Below are positions 21,750 to 33,900 of a DNA stretch of 64,000 bases, in pieces (position 1 is the first letter of the stretch; each line of letters opens with the position of its first letter). The stretch lies in contig PSQN01000001.1 of assembly GCA_002989075.1 (NCBI GenBank), positions 124,001-188,000 of the forward strand. The letters are read 5' to 3'. The notes under the pieces were generated by a model, which was not told the DNA's origin, did no database searches, and saw only the letters and a program-made list of their open reading frames with translations. This DNA comes from Arthonia radiata. Taxonomy: Eukaryota; Ascomycota; Arthoniomycetes; Arthoniales; Arthoniaceae. The position numbers were made by a program, and so were the translations under genes.

Positions 21750-24700
21750 CAAGGTCTTCTCTTTAAGGCTAGTCGTCCTCGACGGCCCTAGAGACATTAA
21801 AACCTTATCGTTACTTTATAGTAGATCTAGTTCTATAAGTCGTTATATCTAAAGTTAAGAAGGCTTCTAACGCTAATAAAGCGCTTAAGATTAATACTAT
21901 TCTTACTAAAGTCTATAGTTAAGAGATGCTTCTATATTCTCGCTACTCTTATCTAAGTAAGAAGTATATTCTAAAGTCTAGGAAGGCATTATATTTTATA
22001 TATACTCGCGATAAGAAGTTGTATAACGTTCGCCCGTTGTTAGAGGATAGTTAGTTTCTATTCTACGTCTGTTTTTTATATAAGTTTAACCTATTTTAGC
22101 TTAGAGTATCTATTCTTAGTAATTACGGGTATTAGATACCCTCTAGAGGCAACGTAAGCGTTTAGCGGAAGAGAAGGAAGTCGTTTGTATAGCGAAAAGG
22201 TAGCGCGAAGCTATTAAAGCGGCGTTTATAGATTTAAAGAAGAGCTCGAAAGGTTGCGCGTCTAGACGCAGAATAAAATAGATTAGAATAATATACTGTT
22301 CGAGGAAGAATAGCTAGTAGCTATGTTTAGTAGTAATATTGTAGATATACTAAGTAGCCTAAGTATAGATTTTTATAATAATCTATACCTAGAGTTAGGT
22401 AGTAGGCTACTAATATAGTAGGCTAGTTCGTTTATAGATAACCTAGGTACCAGCGAGGCGTACTAGATAGTAGATTAGGGTATTAGTGCTACTACAACCA
22501 ATTAATATTCTAGTTCTAATATTCTTAAATAGTATCTTTATAGTTAGTTAGGTTTTATTCTAGTTCCTATTAATTTTTGTATTTAGAATATCCTTTCTAT
22601 TTTATAAGATACTATCGTTTACCTTGATATTATCTATAAGCTCGAATTATTTTAACCTTATACTTAGATTCTTAGTTGTTAAAAAGGATTTCTAGGTTAG
22701 ATTGTTCTACTTCTTGGAAGTAGGCTGGCTTTAATAGCGCTATATAGAATATAGAATATATTCTTATTGTCTTTAGGAGTTTAAGTTTAAATGTTATAGG
22801 TCCTAATTGCTATAAGATTTTAAACGGTTCTATCTTAGTATAGTTAAGTTTCTTACTTAGTCTAATAGTTCTTATGTTTCTTATAAGTAAGTAAGCTCTT
22901 CCCCCTTCTTTTATACTTATATTTAGGGTAGTTCTTAACTTATTATACTATTTCCTAGTTTGTTCGTTAATAAACTCGCTGTTGGACTTTAACTACTAGT
23001 ATAGGGTTTTTATGCTCGTAGCTATTCGCGTAGCTATTTTATTTTCTATATTATTTTATAGTTGTCTCCCCAAAGAGGGTAATAGCTATATAAGGTATAG
23101 AACGGAGTTATCTTAGTTATATCGTTTTTTATATTATTGTATGCGGCTTACGCTACTAGTAGTAATTGTACCTAGTCGTTTTACTAGTAGTTAATACATA
23201 CCCAAAGATACTATTTTAGTATTTAATTTGTCCGTTCCGTCTGTCTGTCTGTTTGCGGATAGAACGACATAGATATTTTCTATTTTGTTCCTAGTTATTT
23301 AATTAGAGATATTTAAAATTGTAAGATAAATTTTTAGTCTCTGTTTAAGACAATTATTTGTAGTTAACTATAGTTTGCTAGGATAATCCGAAGGAATATA
23401 TATACTAATTATTCTAAATTGCTAGCTTTCTTATAAAGTACAAAGTATACGTACTTTATTAGTTTATCGCATATAACTAGGATAGCGTCGTAAGCTACCT
23501 CTATAAGTAGATCCTTAGATATTAGTAGTTTAGTAATAAAGTCTAGTAAGACTGTATACTATAGTCTCTTAGGTATTTTTAGTAGCTATAGTTTACCGTA
23601 TAGTAAATATCTTAAATACTTAGTTCTTATGTATACGTTATATTCTTAGATATAATTCTCGACGTAGTGTCGGATTTTCGGGATATAGTAGGTTCTCGTA
23701 ATCTTTTCTATAGTATTGTCGATATCTTTATATCCTCTTATTAGGTTATTATAAAAGTTACTAATAATGTGTCGGGTTAGATTCCTTAGGACGTAGATCT
23801 TGCCTTAAAATTTATAATAGCCTTTACTATTCTTAGTTAATCTTAGGTGTCGTTTCTTGTTTTTCTAGTAGGTTTTAGAGTCGTTTAGAATATTTAGAAT
23901 TCGGCTGTCTAGTTTAATAACAAACTCAATTATTATAGCTAATTAATTGTATCTAATCTTATTATTATGTTCTCGGAATATTGTATGCTCGACGGATTCC
24001 TTATTATTAAGGTAATCTAGACGTTAGCTTAGAGCATTGGCTCTATCGTTTTTAGAACCCTTTTTGTAGATAATAATAAAGTTGTATAGAGCTATAGTTT
24101 TTAATTATCTAACTTATCTATAGTTAAGTTTCTTTATTGTCGTAAAGTAAGTTAGGTTCTTATAGTCCGTATATACTATAATTGTATAGTTTGCTCCTTC
24201 TAGATAAGCTCGCTATATCTTAAATACTGCTATAATAGCTAAGAGCTCTTTATTATAAATATTATAGTTCTGTTCTATAGGTAATATCTTTCTTAAGTAA
24301 AAAGCTACTGGTCTAAGCTTTCTTTCCTTATTATTTTAACTTATATATACTCTAATCGTATAGTCTAATGCGTCTATTTTTATAATAATCGGTAGGTTAG
24401 GATTAAATATCGCTAGTACGGGTCTAATCTTAAAAGCTTTCTTAAGCTCTTTAAATACTAATTGTTCTTTTTATATCTAAGAGAATTCTATTAATTGTTT
24501 TATCTATTAAGACAGCGGTACTATAATTCGGCTAAAGTTAAATATCTATTGTCTATAGTAGTTAGTAAAACTAAGAAACTATTGTAATTATTTTATATTC
24601 TTTAGTATAGACTAGGTTAAAACAGATTAGATCTTTAAATCTTCTATTTAGAGATCGTACTTAGTAATTATAAATCTAAGAAAATCGACGGATTATTAAT

Positions 24701-26860
24701 AAAACTAGGTTTTCTTAATATTAATTTTTAAATCGGTATATACTAATCTTTCTAATACCTTCTTAATATATTTTTTATATTCTTCTAGTATACGGCTATA
24801 TACTAGAATATCGTCTAGATAAGTAGTTATAAATATATCTAGATAATTACTAAGTATATTGTTAATTAGTTTTTAAAATAATACTAGTACGTTTATTACT
24901 TTAAAAAGTATAACGTAATACTTAAAAAGTCTGTATCTAGTATAGAAGGCTGTTTTTTATTCTTTACCTTTCTTTATATAAATTAAGTTATAGACTCCTT
25001 GTAGGTTAAACTTAGTAAACTATTATACGTTATACAATTAGTCTGTTATTTTGTCGATACGTAGTAAAGAATATTAGTTTTTAATAGTTACCCCGTTTAA
25101 TTGTCTATAATCTATATAAAGTCGTAGTTTACTGTTCTTCTTTAGTACAAAGAGTATCGGGTATTCGGCTAGTAATGTTAATTTCTGGATAAATCCTTTC
25201 TTAAGATTTTTGTTAAGATAGTCGCAGAGCGCTTAATTTTTTGCTTCTAATAGAAAGTATATTAGACCGAATATTAGCGTCTTACCTTCTTATAAAGGTA
25301 TTGTATAATTCTACAGTCTATATTCTAGGAGAGCTAAGTCTAGCTTAGCTTCCTTAAACAGGTATTAGAATTAATTATATTTTTCGAGTATCTTAGTAAT
25401 TAACTAAGTACTTATTGTCGTATAGAATTATTAGCGTACAATTGTCTCTTATTTATACTTACGTATAGTTAGCTATAGACAAGATACTACGTTAGACTTC
25501 TTTTATAGGATATTTAAGTATCGAAGTATAGTAGTACTAACCTATATAAGTTCTTTATTACGCTCCTTATTCTTACTACTAAAGATAGCTTATAGAGTAT
25601 CTATTCTGTAAAACGACTCTTATTTAGAGTGCTTGTACCTAGTAAAGAGAAGTTTCTTAGTTCTCTAATCTACTTTTAGGTTATATTGTTGTAACTAAGG
25701 TATATCTAGTATAGCGTAGTACTAGTTAATATTTATAATATTATAAGTAATTTCTTTTTAATAGTCTTTAATTATTATATCTATTAGTAAAGTCTTGTAG
25801 TTAACTTTTCTCTCTATCCCTTAAAATTTAAATAGTACGTAGAATAATTTCTTCTTTTATATTTATATTTAGTACTCTTTAATATAGCGTATTAAGATAA
25901 AGTTGCCTATTACGCCGGAATCGATTATAATTTTAATATTTCTATAGTTTATTGTTGCCCGAGTGTATAGATATATTCTATAGAAAGCTAAGCTCGTATA
26001 GAGCTAGGCTTTTAGAGGGTCTAACCGTTAAACGGGCCGGTACTACTACTCTTAGAGCAGTTAGTCTAGTCTTTTTTCTATTAATCGTATATATTCTAGA
26101 ATATTCTAGATACTAAAATCTATTATCGATTAATTTGCTATAAGAATTTCTATATAAGGTGTTCTAGTACTATCTTTATTATAACGTCTAGTTTATTGTT
26201 TACAATCTTTGTCTTAATTATATAACTATCGCTAGTTAAAACCTATTGTGTTTATAGGTTGTATATTGTTAATTAAAGATATTAGTACTAACTATATAAT
26301 TCTAGACCTCTAATAAGGTAGTCTACTAGTTGTCGTAAGCGTAAGTAAATATATCCTAGAATATTATTAATATCTCTATTAGCGCTTAACTTTCTATTGT
26401 AAAAGGCTAACTAACAAAGTCTCTATATTATTTCTTTCCAACAGATTAGAGTTTATTCTTTCTAGTTAGTATCGTTCTCGAGTAAGGATTCTATACTATT
26501 AGAATCTATATTTTTGTCTTTAAGTTGTTATCTTGTCTATAACGTATCGTAGTTACTATCTTACTTAGCTCTTACAGTCTATTCTTCCTTAAATTCCTTT
26601 TAGGTTTCTAGATAAGGTAACCTAGATCGTCCTTAGATAAGGCCTAGTTCTTGTATCGAACCTTATTTTAGAGATATCGGTTTCTTTAGCTACTATTCTA
26701 ACCCTAGTTTATTAGATTTATAGATCGCATAATTATTATCGTAGTACGTGGTCTAGAATAGTATTTTGTATAGTGTAACGGTACTCTGTATCTAATACCT
26801 TAGAATAGTACAGTTAATATTGTTCCAGTCCTATAGGTTTTATTGTTTCTGTTTTATTTG

Positions 26861-27367
26861 TATTAGAAATTAACTAACTAGCTAGTTAGCCGGAACCTCT
26901 AGGGACCCAGAGTATTGGGCAGGTCCTTCTAGCTGTCTTAGCCTAGAATAGAACAAGCCTTTTACCTTAAAGGTTGGGTCTAGTAGCCCGAGCCTAGGAC
27001 AAAAAGAAGTATTGTACGACCCGTTCTAGACAGCTAGCCTGTAGTCTAAGACAATATAGGATAGACTAAGACCAATAGTTTTAAATAGACAGAATTACTA
27101 TCTTGTACGGTAAGTTATAGGTTATCTAGCCTCTATTAAAAAGAATAGATATCTAGTAGGTCCTATATAGGCCGCTAAACTTAAATATATAAGCTAGGAT
27201 CCCTTTAAAGGATTCTAGCTAATAAGATAGACAACATAACAATAGCTTCTCCTTGCTACTAAGTATTGTACCTGTACCAAGCCTAAGTATTGTACTAGTT
27301 TTAAGCTAGTCTTGTCTTTCTACTCTTTGTAGTAGTATTCTTCTTCTTTCCTGTACCTTTTTAAACA
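26861..27367 (+). repeat. Solo LTR nested in the Gypsy element (507-bp family, copy 1)
   Basis: 507 bp inserted in the Gypsy body. ATTTG precedes it (26856-26860) and ATTTA follows (27368-27372), a 5-bp target duplication with one transition. The related Gypsy element at 30445-37785 reads straight through at its equivalent position near 36050 (TTTTATTTGTCGTTCC), giving the empty site. The reverse complement of a second copy is at 42961-43467. No internal sequence is present, so it is a solo LTR. It is younger than its host element. Confidence 0.9.
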
Positions 27368-28648
27368 ATTTATCGTTCCTTTATCTCTTTCTATAAGTCG
27401 TTGTCTGTATCCTAGTTTTGATGTAAATTAAATAAGTTTAATTTGTTATATTTCTTGTTAGAAGGGACCTAGTAAGTGTCTTCCTAGTTATAGAAGGTAC
27501 CCTAGTAGATATCCTTCTGTTTCTTAGTTAATTTAGTAACGTACTTATACTAGTTCTAGTTAATCTTAGGTAGAAGTCCTAACGCTTAAAGGGGACGACC
27601 CTTAGTTAGATTTATATATTAGTGGTCGGAGAAGGCTGCTAGCAATTCTATCGCCTTATTACGACCGTCGTTCTTCTGTATCTAGATAGTTATATTAAAC
27701 TATTGTTGTAGAAAATAAGGTTTCTAAGATCGATTGTTGTGTCTGTTTCTACTAGTACTATTAAACTATTATTTTTTTAGAACAGTATTCTTTAACTTAA
27801 TGCTCTAGTTTTCTGCAATATAAGTATAGCTTATTCTTTATTCTATGTTCTCGTTTCTAGTTATTTAGTTTTCTACAGGGCTTCGTAAAGTCTAATTCTA
27901 TTAAATTACCCTAGTCTTATTGTAAGTTGTACTTACTCTGAGTCTAGATAAACTTATCTAAGTTAGTTTCTTTTTTTTCTAACTGTTGTTTAAAGTTGCT
28001 GTCGTCGATTTCCTTAGCTCGTTCTATAAATTTTTCTAGTTTAGTAAACTTCTCTCTACGAATATAGATAATTTCCTTAATATAGTCCTTTAAGCCTTCG
28101 TAAAAGGCGTCGACTAGGGGTCCTTTATTCTATCTAGTTTAATTAGTATATTACAGAAACTTAGCGGCGTATTGGCTAGCTAGTTCTATCTGATAGAGTA
28201 TCTTAAGTTTATATACAGTAGTACGTTTAGAATCGGTATTCCTATATATTTATTAAAGCTTTTACTAAAACGTAGCAAAGCTAGAGAAGAGTTTGTCGGT
28301 CTTCTCTTATTATTTGTTAGATACCTTATAGAGATAGTCTTTAAAATAGAAGTTAAATTTTTTATATACTTTACTATCTATATAGGATACAGCAAATAAA
28401 ACTATAGTACTATTATTTAGAAACTAATCCTTATAAGCCTTAAAATATATAGCCAAGCGTATTAGAAATAAAGTAAGTTTAAAACGTTTACTAGAGAAGC
28501 TCTTATCTATCTTAGTATTAACGTCTATTATCTTATCTATAGTAGCTATTTTGCTAGCTAGCTTATCTATAGCGTTACAGCTATTAGATACCGAAGTAGT
28601 AGATATAATTAATCTACTTTCTCTACTTTTATAGCGAGTCTATTAAAG

Positions 28649-29099
28649 TATAACGCCAATTACTAGGAGAACCGAACTAAGGCTTACTTACCTTATATAC
28701 TTATTAACCTTAGTAGTAGGTATCTTATATACTAGAGACTAAAAGGTAGGAGAGGCGAGATAGATTACTAGAGATAAGAGGGGCTTAACTAGAGTAGATA
28801 GAAGGTAAAGTGTATTATTTAAATATAGTTAAGAAACTTATATTTAAATATTAAGTTAATAGACTAAAGTTTATTCTAAGGTCGGCTATTAGTCTAGCTA
28901 TATAGTTTAAGGTATAAAAGTATGTTTTTCTGTGTTTAACGGTCTTAACAATCCCTTTGTCGTGTAGTAGGGATCTTATTGTAATATAGCGACGTTGCTA
29001 ACGTTACTATATTAGAGTCGTTAAGTATACTGTATAATGCTCTAATAAGGCTAGCTACGCTTAGCCTTGTACTAGCCTAATAAAGTAAGATTGTAATAG
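28649..29099 (-). repeat. LTR of the 21300-29099 Gypsy element (element 5' LTR)
   Basis: 451 bp, the partner of 21300-21749, with differences mostly C/T and G/A. The adjoining internal sequence (reverse-strand CTTTAATAGACTCGCTATA) also follows the LTRs at 59471 and 62237 and is the likely primer-binding region. Confidence 0.9.
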
Positions 29100-29554
29100 C
29101 TACGATTAGTACGATACCTACTATAAGTAATAAACCTTATAGCTTTAGCTAGCTATTACCTACTTTAAATAGTACTGGGCCGTCCTTCTTATACTACGTC
29201 TCTTTTACTAATAGACGATTAGTAGCTAAGAAGATATAGCTTCTACGGTACCTGCTACTACAACTATATACTTTTACTTATTGCCTTATATAGTCTATTA
29301 AGTCCGTAAGTAGAAGAAGATAAGTAAGATTCTAGTTAGGTCTAGTATTAGTAGCTTAGAAACATAGGTAGTCCTATTACTACTCTATAACAGATAGGGG
29401 TGCAACCGTCGGAGCGGTATATATATATAAATTATTATTGCGTTTATCTATAAGTACTAGCTATATACTAACCCTAAGTATTTAGGCCGGTTATAGAGGC
29501 TAAAGCTAGGTAGACGTCGACTATTATAATCGCTGCTATATAGTAGTACGCTAT
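29100..29554. other. Older sequence split by a Gypsy insertion (right half)
   Basis: Begins with the second GCTAC target copy and continues the sequence interrupted at 21299. No recognised gene; it leads into the Myb/SANT-type repeat. Confidence 0.5.
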
Positions 29555-30444
29555 TGTAGATTAAAGCGACCGCTCGAGGCTACTTAGCTAGCCTATTAGT
29601 ATCTCTAGAGGTTTAGTATCCGCTTCTACTATACTATATTATTTATTAACCGTAGTATTCCCTTCTAGATCTAATTTATGTCTCCTATAGAATTGTCTCT
29701 CTCTATAATAGCAGCCTTCTCTATAATTATTCTCTATACTAGTCTATCTCTAAAGATATCTTAGCTTATATCGTATAAGGACTATTAATTATAGTCTCTC
29801 ATAGTTACTAATTATTTCTACGAATCGATATTACTATAAAGCAAGATTTAAAAAGAAAATATTAATATACGTAATAGTAAAACTATCTATAGCTATATAT
29901 ATACTACGTCCCTAAGTATATAAAATAAGAATAACTTTAGCTACTAGTTTAGTTAGCTATCTCTAATAGCGTTTAAAGAACCTATAGACTATCTTTAATA
30001 GTAACTCTAATAATAAATCTCTACTGTCGCTAAAAGAGCTTCTAAGCCTAATTACGCCCTTAAATACAGCTACAATAGCTAAGTATAAGCCTTCTTATTA
30101 GTCTTTGGATAAAAGCAACTATATAGGCTTTCTCGAGTATATAGGCAATAATATCTAATTTAGATGCTCGATTACAAACTCTCCTAGAGTTAAGTTAGCT
30201 ATAAGTAAAGAGGCCTAATAAACGGTTAATAGCGACCTTCTAGCTATAAAGGATTAGAGTGCTTGCCTATATCTTTAGGCTATAGACTCTATAGAGCTTA
30301 TAGAATTAGCTAAGGCAATAAGTAATAAACGCTTTCTATAAGCTAGCCCTGCGTCTATTTAATATATAGATATTAATGTAATTATACCGCTAGACGAGTC
30401 GATTTAAGATTATAAAGATATACTAGATCGAGACGCAATACGCT
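29555..30444 (+). repeat. Myb/SANT-type repeat, copy 1, left part
   Basis: Aligns along its length with 50170-51060. It ends at ACGCT (30440-30444), the target duplication of the Gypsy element that follows, and the repeat resumes at 37786. It is strongly decayed, with many C-to-T and G-to-A differences from the 50-kb copy. The coding relic runs on the + strand. Confidence 0.8.
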
Positions 30445-30917
30445 TGTAACGCCGGTCGCTGAGAGAACCGAACTAAGGCTTACTTGCCTTGTATGCTTAT
30501 TAACCTTAGTAGTAGTTGTCTTGTATACTAGAGACTAAAAGGTAGGAGAGGCGAAATAGATTATAGAGGGTAAGAGGGGCTTAACTAAAGTAGATAGAAG
30601 GTAAAGTATATTATTTAAATATAGTTAAGAAACTTATATTTAGATATTAAGTTAATAGACTAAAGTCTATTCTAAGGTCGGCTATTAGTCTAGCTATATA
30701 GTTTAAGATACATAGGAAAGTTTCTTTGTGTCCGTTAACCTAACAATACTTATATAGGGTTTATAGAGAATATAGGCTCTTATAGCCATCTTGTTCAATA
30801 ATGTCTACGGCGGGTTTATAGGCTTAGTCGGGAATAATACTAGTAGGGCTAAGATAACTAGCAGTAATTAATACTTAGATGTGCGCTAGGCCGTTTAGAG
30901 CTAGTATCTATAATACA
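30445..30917 (-). repeat. LTR of the 30445-37785 Gypsy element (element 3' LTR)
   Basis: 473 bp, TGTAACGCC...TAATACA in + orientation. Pairs with 37315-37785. Confidence 0.92.
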
Positions 30918-33900
30918 ATTCCCCCTCTTCTAGTTAAATTGTCCTCGATTGATTCTTAGCTCGTTAAATACCTATAAGTTACGTATCGTACCTTCTCTTG
31001 TCTTTAATCTATAAGTCGCTATACCTCGCATAAAGTCTGTTGCTGCGGGTTCTAACAAAAAGTATAGCTAATACCTGCTAATTAAAGCCTATAATATCGA
31101 AATACCTTCTTGTTTTAAATATATGTCGACTAAGAAGAGGTATATAGTTTAGTTTAGGAAGGCAACGTATTCGATATATACTCGAAATAGAAAGAGTTGT
31201 AATTTACGAGTATCGATAGTAGATAGTATACCTAGTAGTTATCTTTATATAATATCTAGAACTAACTTAATTGTAGTACGTTTAATTTATTCTTAATACT
31301 TCTCTTAGTTGGCTACTCTTTAGCGTATAAAGCGCTAACTACGCGCGATAAAGGCTTAGACCGCAGCGTTGGTTATAGCTATATAGCGTAACCGATCTAA
31401 GGTTCGAAAGTTAAAAGAGAAGGTTAAGAAGACTTGTACGCGGACAGTAGCGAAGTTAGCTTAAAATAAATTATTGGAGCAAGAAAAGTTTCCTGCGTCG
31501 ATAGCTAGTAGCGATATATTTAAATATTTAAGCAGATTATTCGTTAATTTTTAGAGTAACCCCTACCTAGAGTTAGATAGCGGTCCAATAACGTAGTAAG
31601 CTAGCTCGTTTAAGGATAATTTAGGTGCTAATAAGGTACAATAGATAATAAATTAGAGTATTGATACTGCTATAGCCAATTAATATTTTAGTTCTAATAT
31701 TGCTAAACGGTGTCTTTGTAGTTAGCTAGGTTTCGTTTCAGTTTCTATTAATTTTTATGTTTAGAGTATCCTTTCTATTTTATAAGATACTATCGTTTGC
31801 CTCGATATTGTCTATAAGCTTAAATTGTTTCGACCTTATATTCGGGTTCTTAGTTGTCTAGAAGGATTTTTAAATTGGGTCGTTCTACTTTTTAAGAGTA
31901 GACTAGTTTTAACAGCGCTACGTAGAATATAGGATATATTCTTATTGTCTTTAGGAGTTTAAGCTTAAATATTATAGATTTTAACTGCTGTAAGATTTTA
32001 AATAGTTCTATCTTAGTATAGTCGAGTTTCTTACTTAGTCTAATAGTTTTTATATTTCTTATAAGCAAGTAAGCTCTTCCTCTCTCTTTTATGCTTGCGT
32101 TTAGGGTTGTTCTTAACTTATTATACTAACTTCTGGTTCGTTCATTAATAAACTTGCTGTTAGACTTTAATTACTGATATAGGGTTTTTATGTTTATAGC
32201 TATTTGCGTAGCTATTTTATTTTCTATAGTATTCTATAGTTGTCTGCTTTAAAGAGGGTGGTAGCTATACAGTATATAGAACGGAATTATTTTTGTTGTG
32301 TCGTTCTTTGTATTATTATACGCGGCTTGCGCGACTAGTAGTAACTGTATCTAGTTGTTTTGCTAGTAGTTAATATATATTTAGAGATACTATTCTAGTG
32401 TTTAATTTGTTTATTCTATTTATCCGTCTATTTGCAGGTAGAACGACATAGATATTTTCTGTTTTGTCTCTAGTTGTTTTATTAGGGATGTTTAAAATCG
32501 TAAAACAAATTTTTAGTCTCTGTCTAAGATAATTCTTTAGGGTTGTCTATAGTTAGCTAAGATAATACGAAGGAAGGTATATACTAATTGTTCTAAGTTG
32601 CTAGCTTCCTTATAAGATACGAAGTACGCGTACTTTATTAGTTTGCCGCATATAATTAGAATAGCATTGTAAGCTACTTCTGTTAGTAAATTCTTGAACG
32701 TTAGTAATTTAGTAATAAAGTTTAGTAAGACTATATATTATAGCCTTTCGGGTATCTTTAGTAGCTGTAATTCACTGTATAGTAAATATCTTAAGTGCTT
32801 AGTTCTTGCGTATACGTCGCATTCTCGAATATAATTCTCGATATAATGTCAGATTTTTGGAATATAGTAGGTTCTCGTAATCTTTTCTATAGTATTATTA
32901 ATACCCTTATATCTCTTTATTGGGTTATTGTAGAAGTTACTAATAATATGTTGGATTAGATTCCTTAGAATATAGATTTTGCCTTAGAATTTATAATAGC
33001 CTTTATTACTCTTAGTTAGTTCTAAGTGTTGTTTCTTGTTTTCCTAGTAGGTCTTAGGGTCGTTTAGAATGTCTGAGACTCGGTTGTCTAGTTCGATAAT
33101 AAACTCGGTTGTTATAGCTAATTGATTGTATCTAATCTTATTATTATACTCTTAGAATATTGCGTGCTCGACGTGTTCCTTATTATTAAGGTAATTGGGA
33201 CGTCGGCTTAGAGCGTCGGCTCTATCGTTCTTAGAACCTTTCTTGTAGATAATAATAAAGTTGTATAGAGCTATAGTTTCTAACTATCTAACTTGTCTGC
33301 AATTAAGTTTTTTTGTCGTTATAAAGTAGATTAGGTTCTTATAGTCTGTATATAATACAATTATATAGTTTGCTCCTTTTAAGTAAGCTCGCTATATCTC
33401 GAATACTGCTATAATAGCTAAAAGCTCTTTATTGTAAATATTATAGTTTTGTTCTACAGGTAATATTTTTCTTAAGTAGAAAGCTACTGGTCTAAGCTTT
33501 CTTTCCTTATTATTTTAACTTATATATACTTCAATTATATAGTCTAACGCGTCTATTTCTATAATAATTGGTAAGTTAGGGTTAAATATTGCTAGTACAG
33601 ACTTAATCTTAAAAGCTTCCTTAAGCTCTTTAAATACTAATTGTTCTTTCTACGTTTAGAAGAATTCTATCGATTATTTTATTTATTAAGACAGCGGTGC
33701 TATAATTCGGCTAAAGTTAGATATCTATCGTCTATAATAATTAGTAAAACTAAGAAACTATTGTAATTGTTTTATATTCTTTAGTATAGGCTAAATTAGA
33801 ACAGATTAAATCTTTAAATCTTTTATTTAAAGACTATGCTCGGTAATTATAAATCTAAGAAATTCGACGGATTGTTAGTAAAACTGAGTTTTCTTGATAT

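Larger units (their letters stand above)
21300..29099 (-). mobile_element. Ty3/Gypsy LTR retrotransposon (type B LTR), both ends present
   Basis: 7.8 kb element with two ~450 bp LTRs flanked by the direct 5-bp target duplication GCTAC (21295-21299 and 29100-29104). Coding relics run on the minus strand: gag with a zinc-knuckle region (about 27400-28600), protease, reverse transcriptase (about 24650-25150), RNase H and integrase (about 23000-23900). Removing the nested solo LTR and its duplication leaves about 7.29 kb, close to the 7.34 kb of the 30445 element. It is structurally complete but heavily broken throughout, with RIP-type decay. Confidence 0.92.

Noticed and set aside
22100-22300. 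Possible antisense accessory ORF (Lys/Arg/Glu-rich) between integrase and LTR in the Gypsy elements, also near 31320-31500
   Set aside because: Both regions can be read as charged helices on the + strand, but decay prevents showing conservation of one frame. Composition bias alone could produce it.
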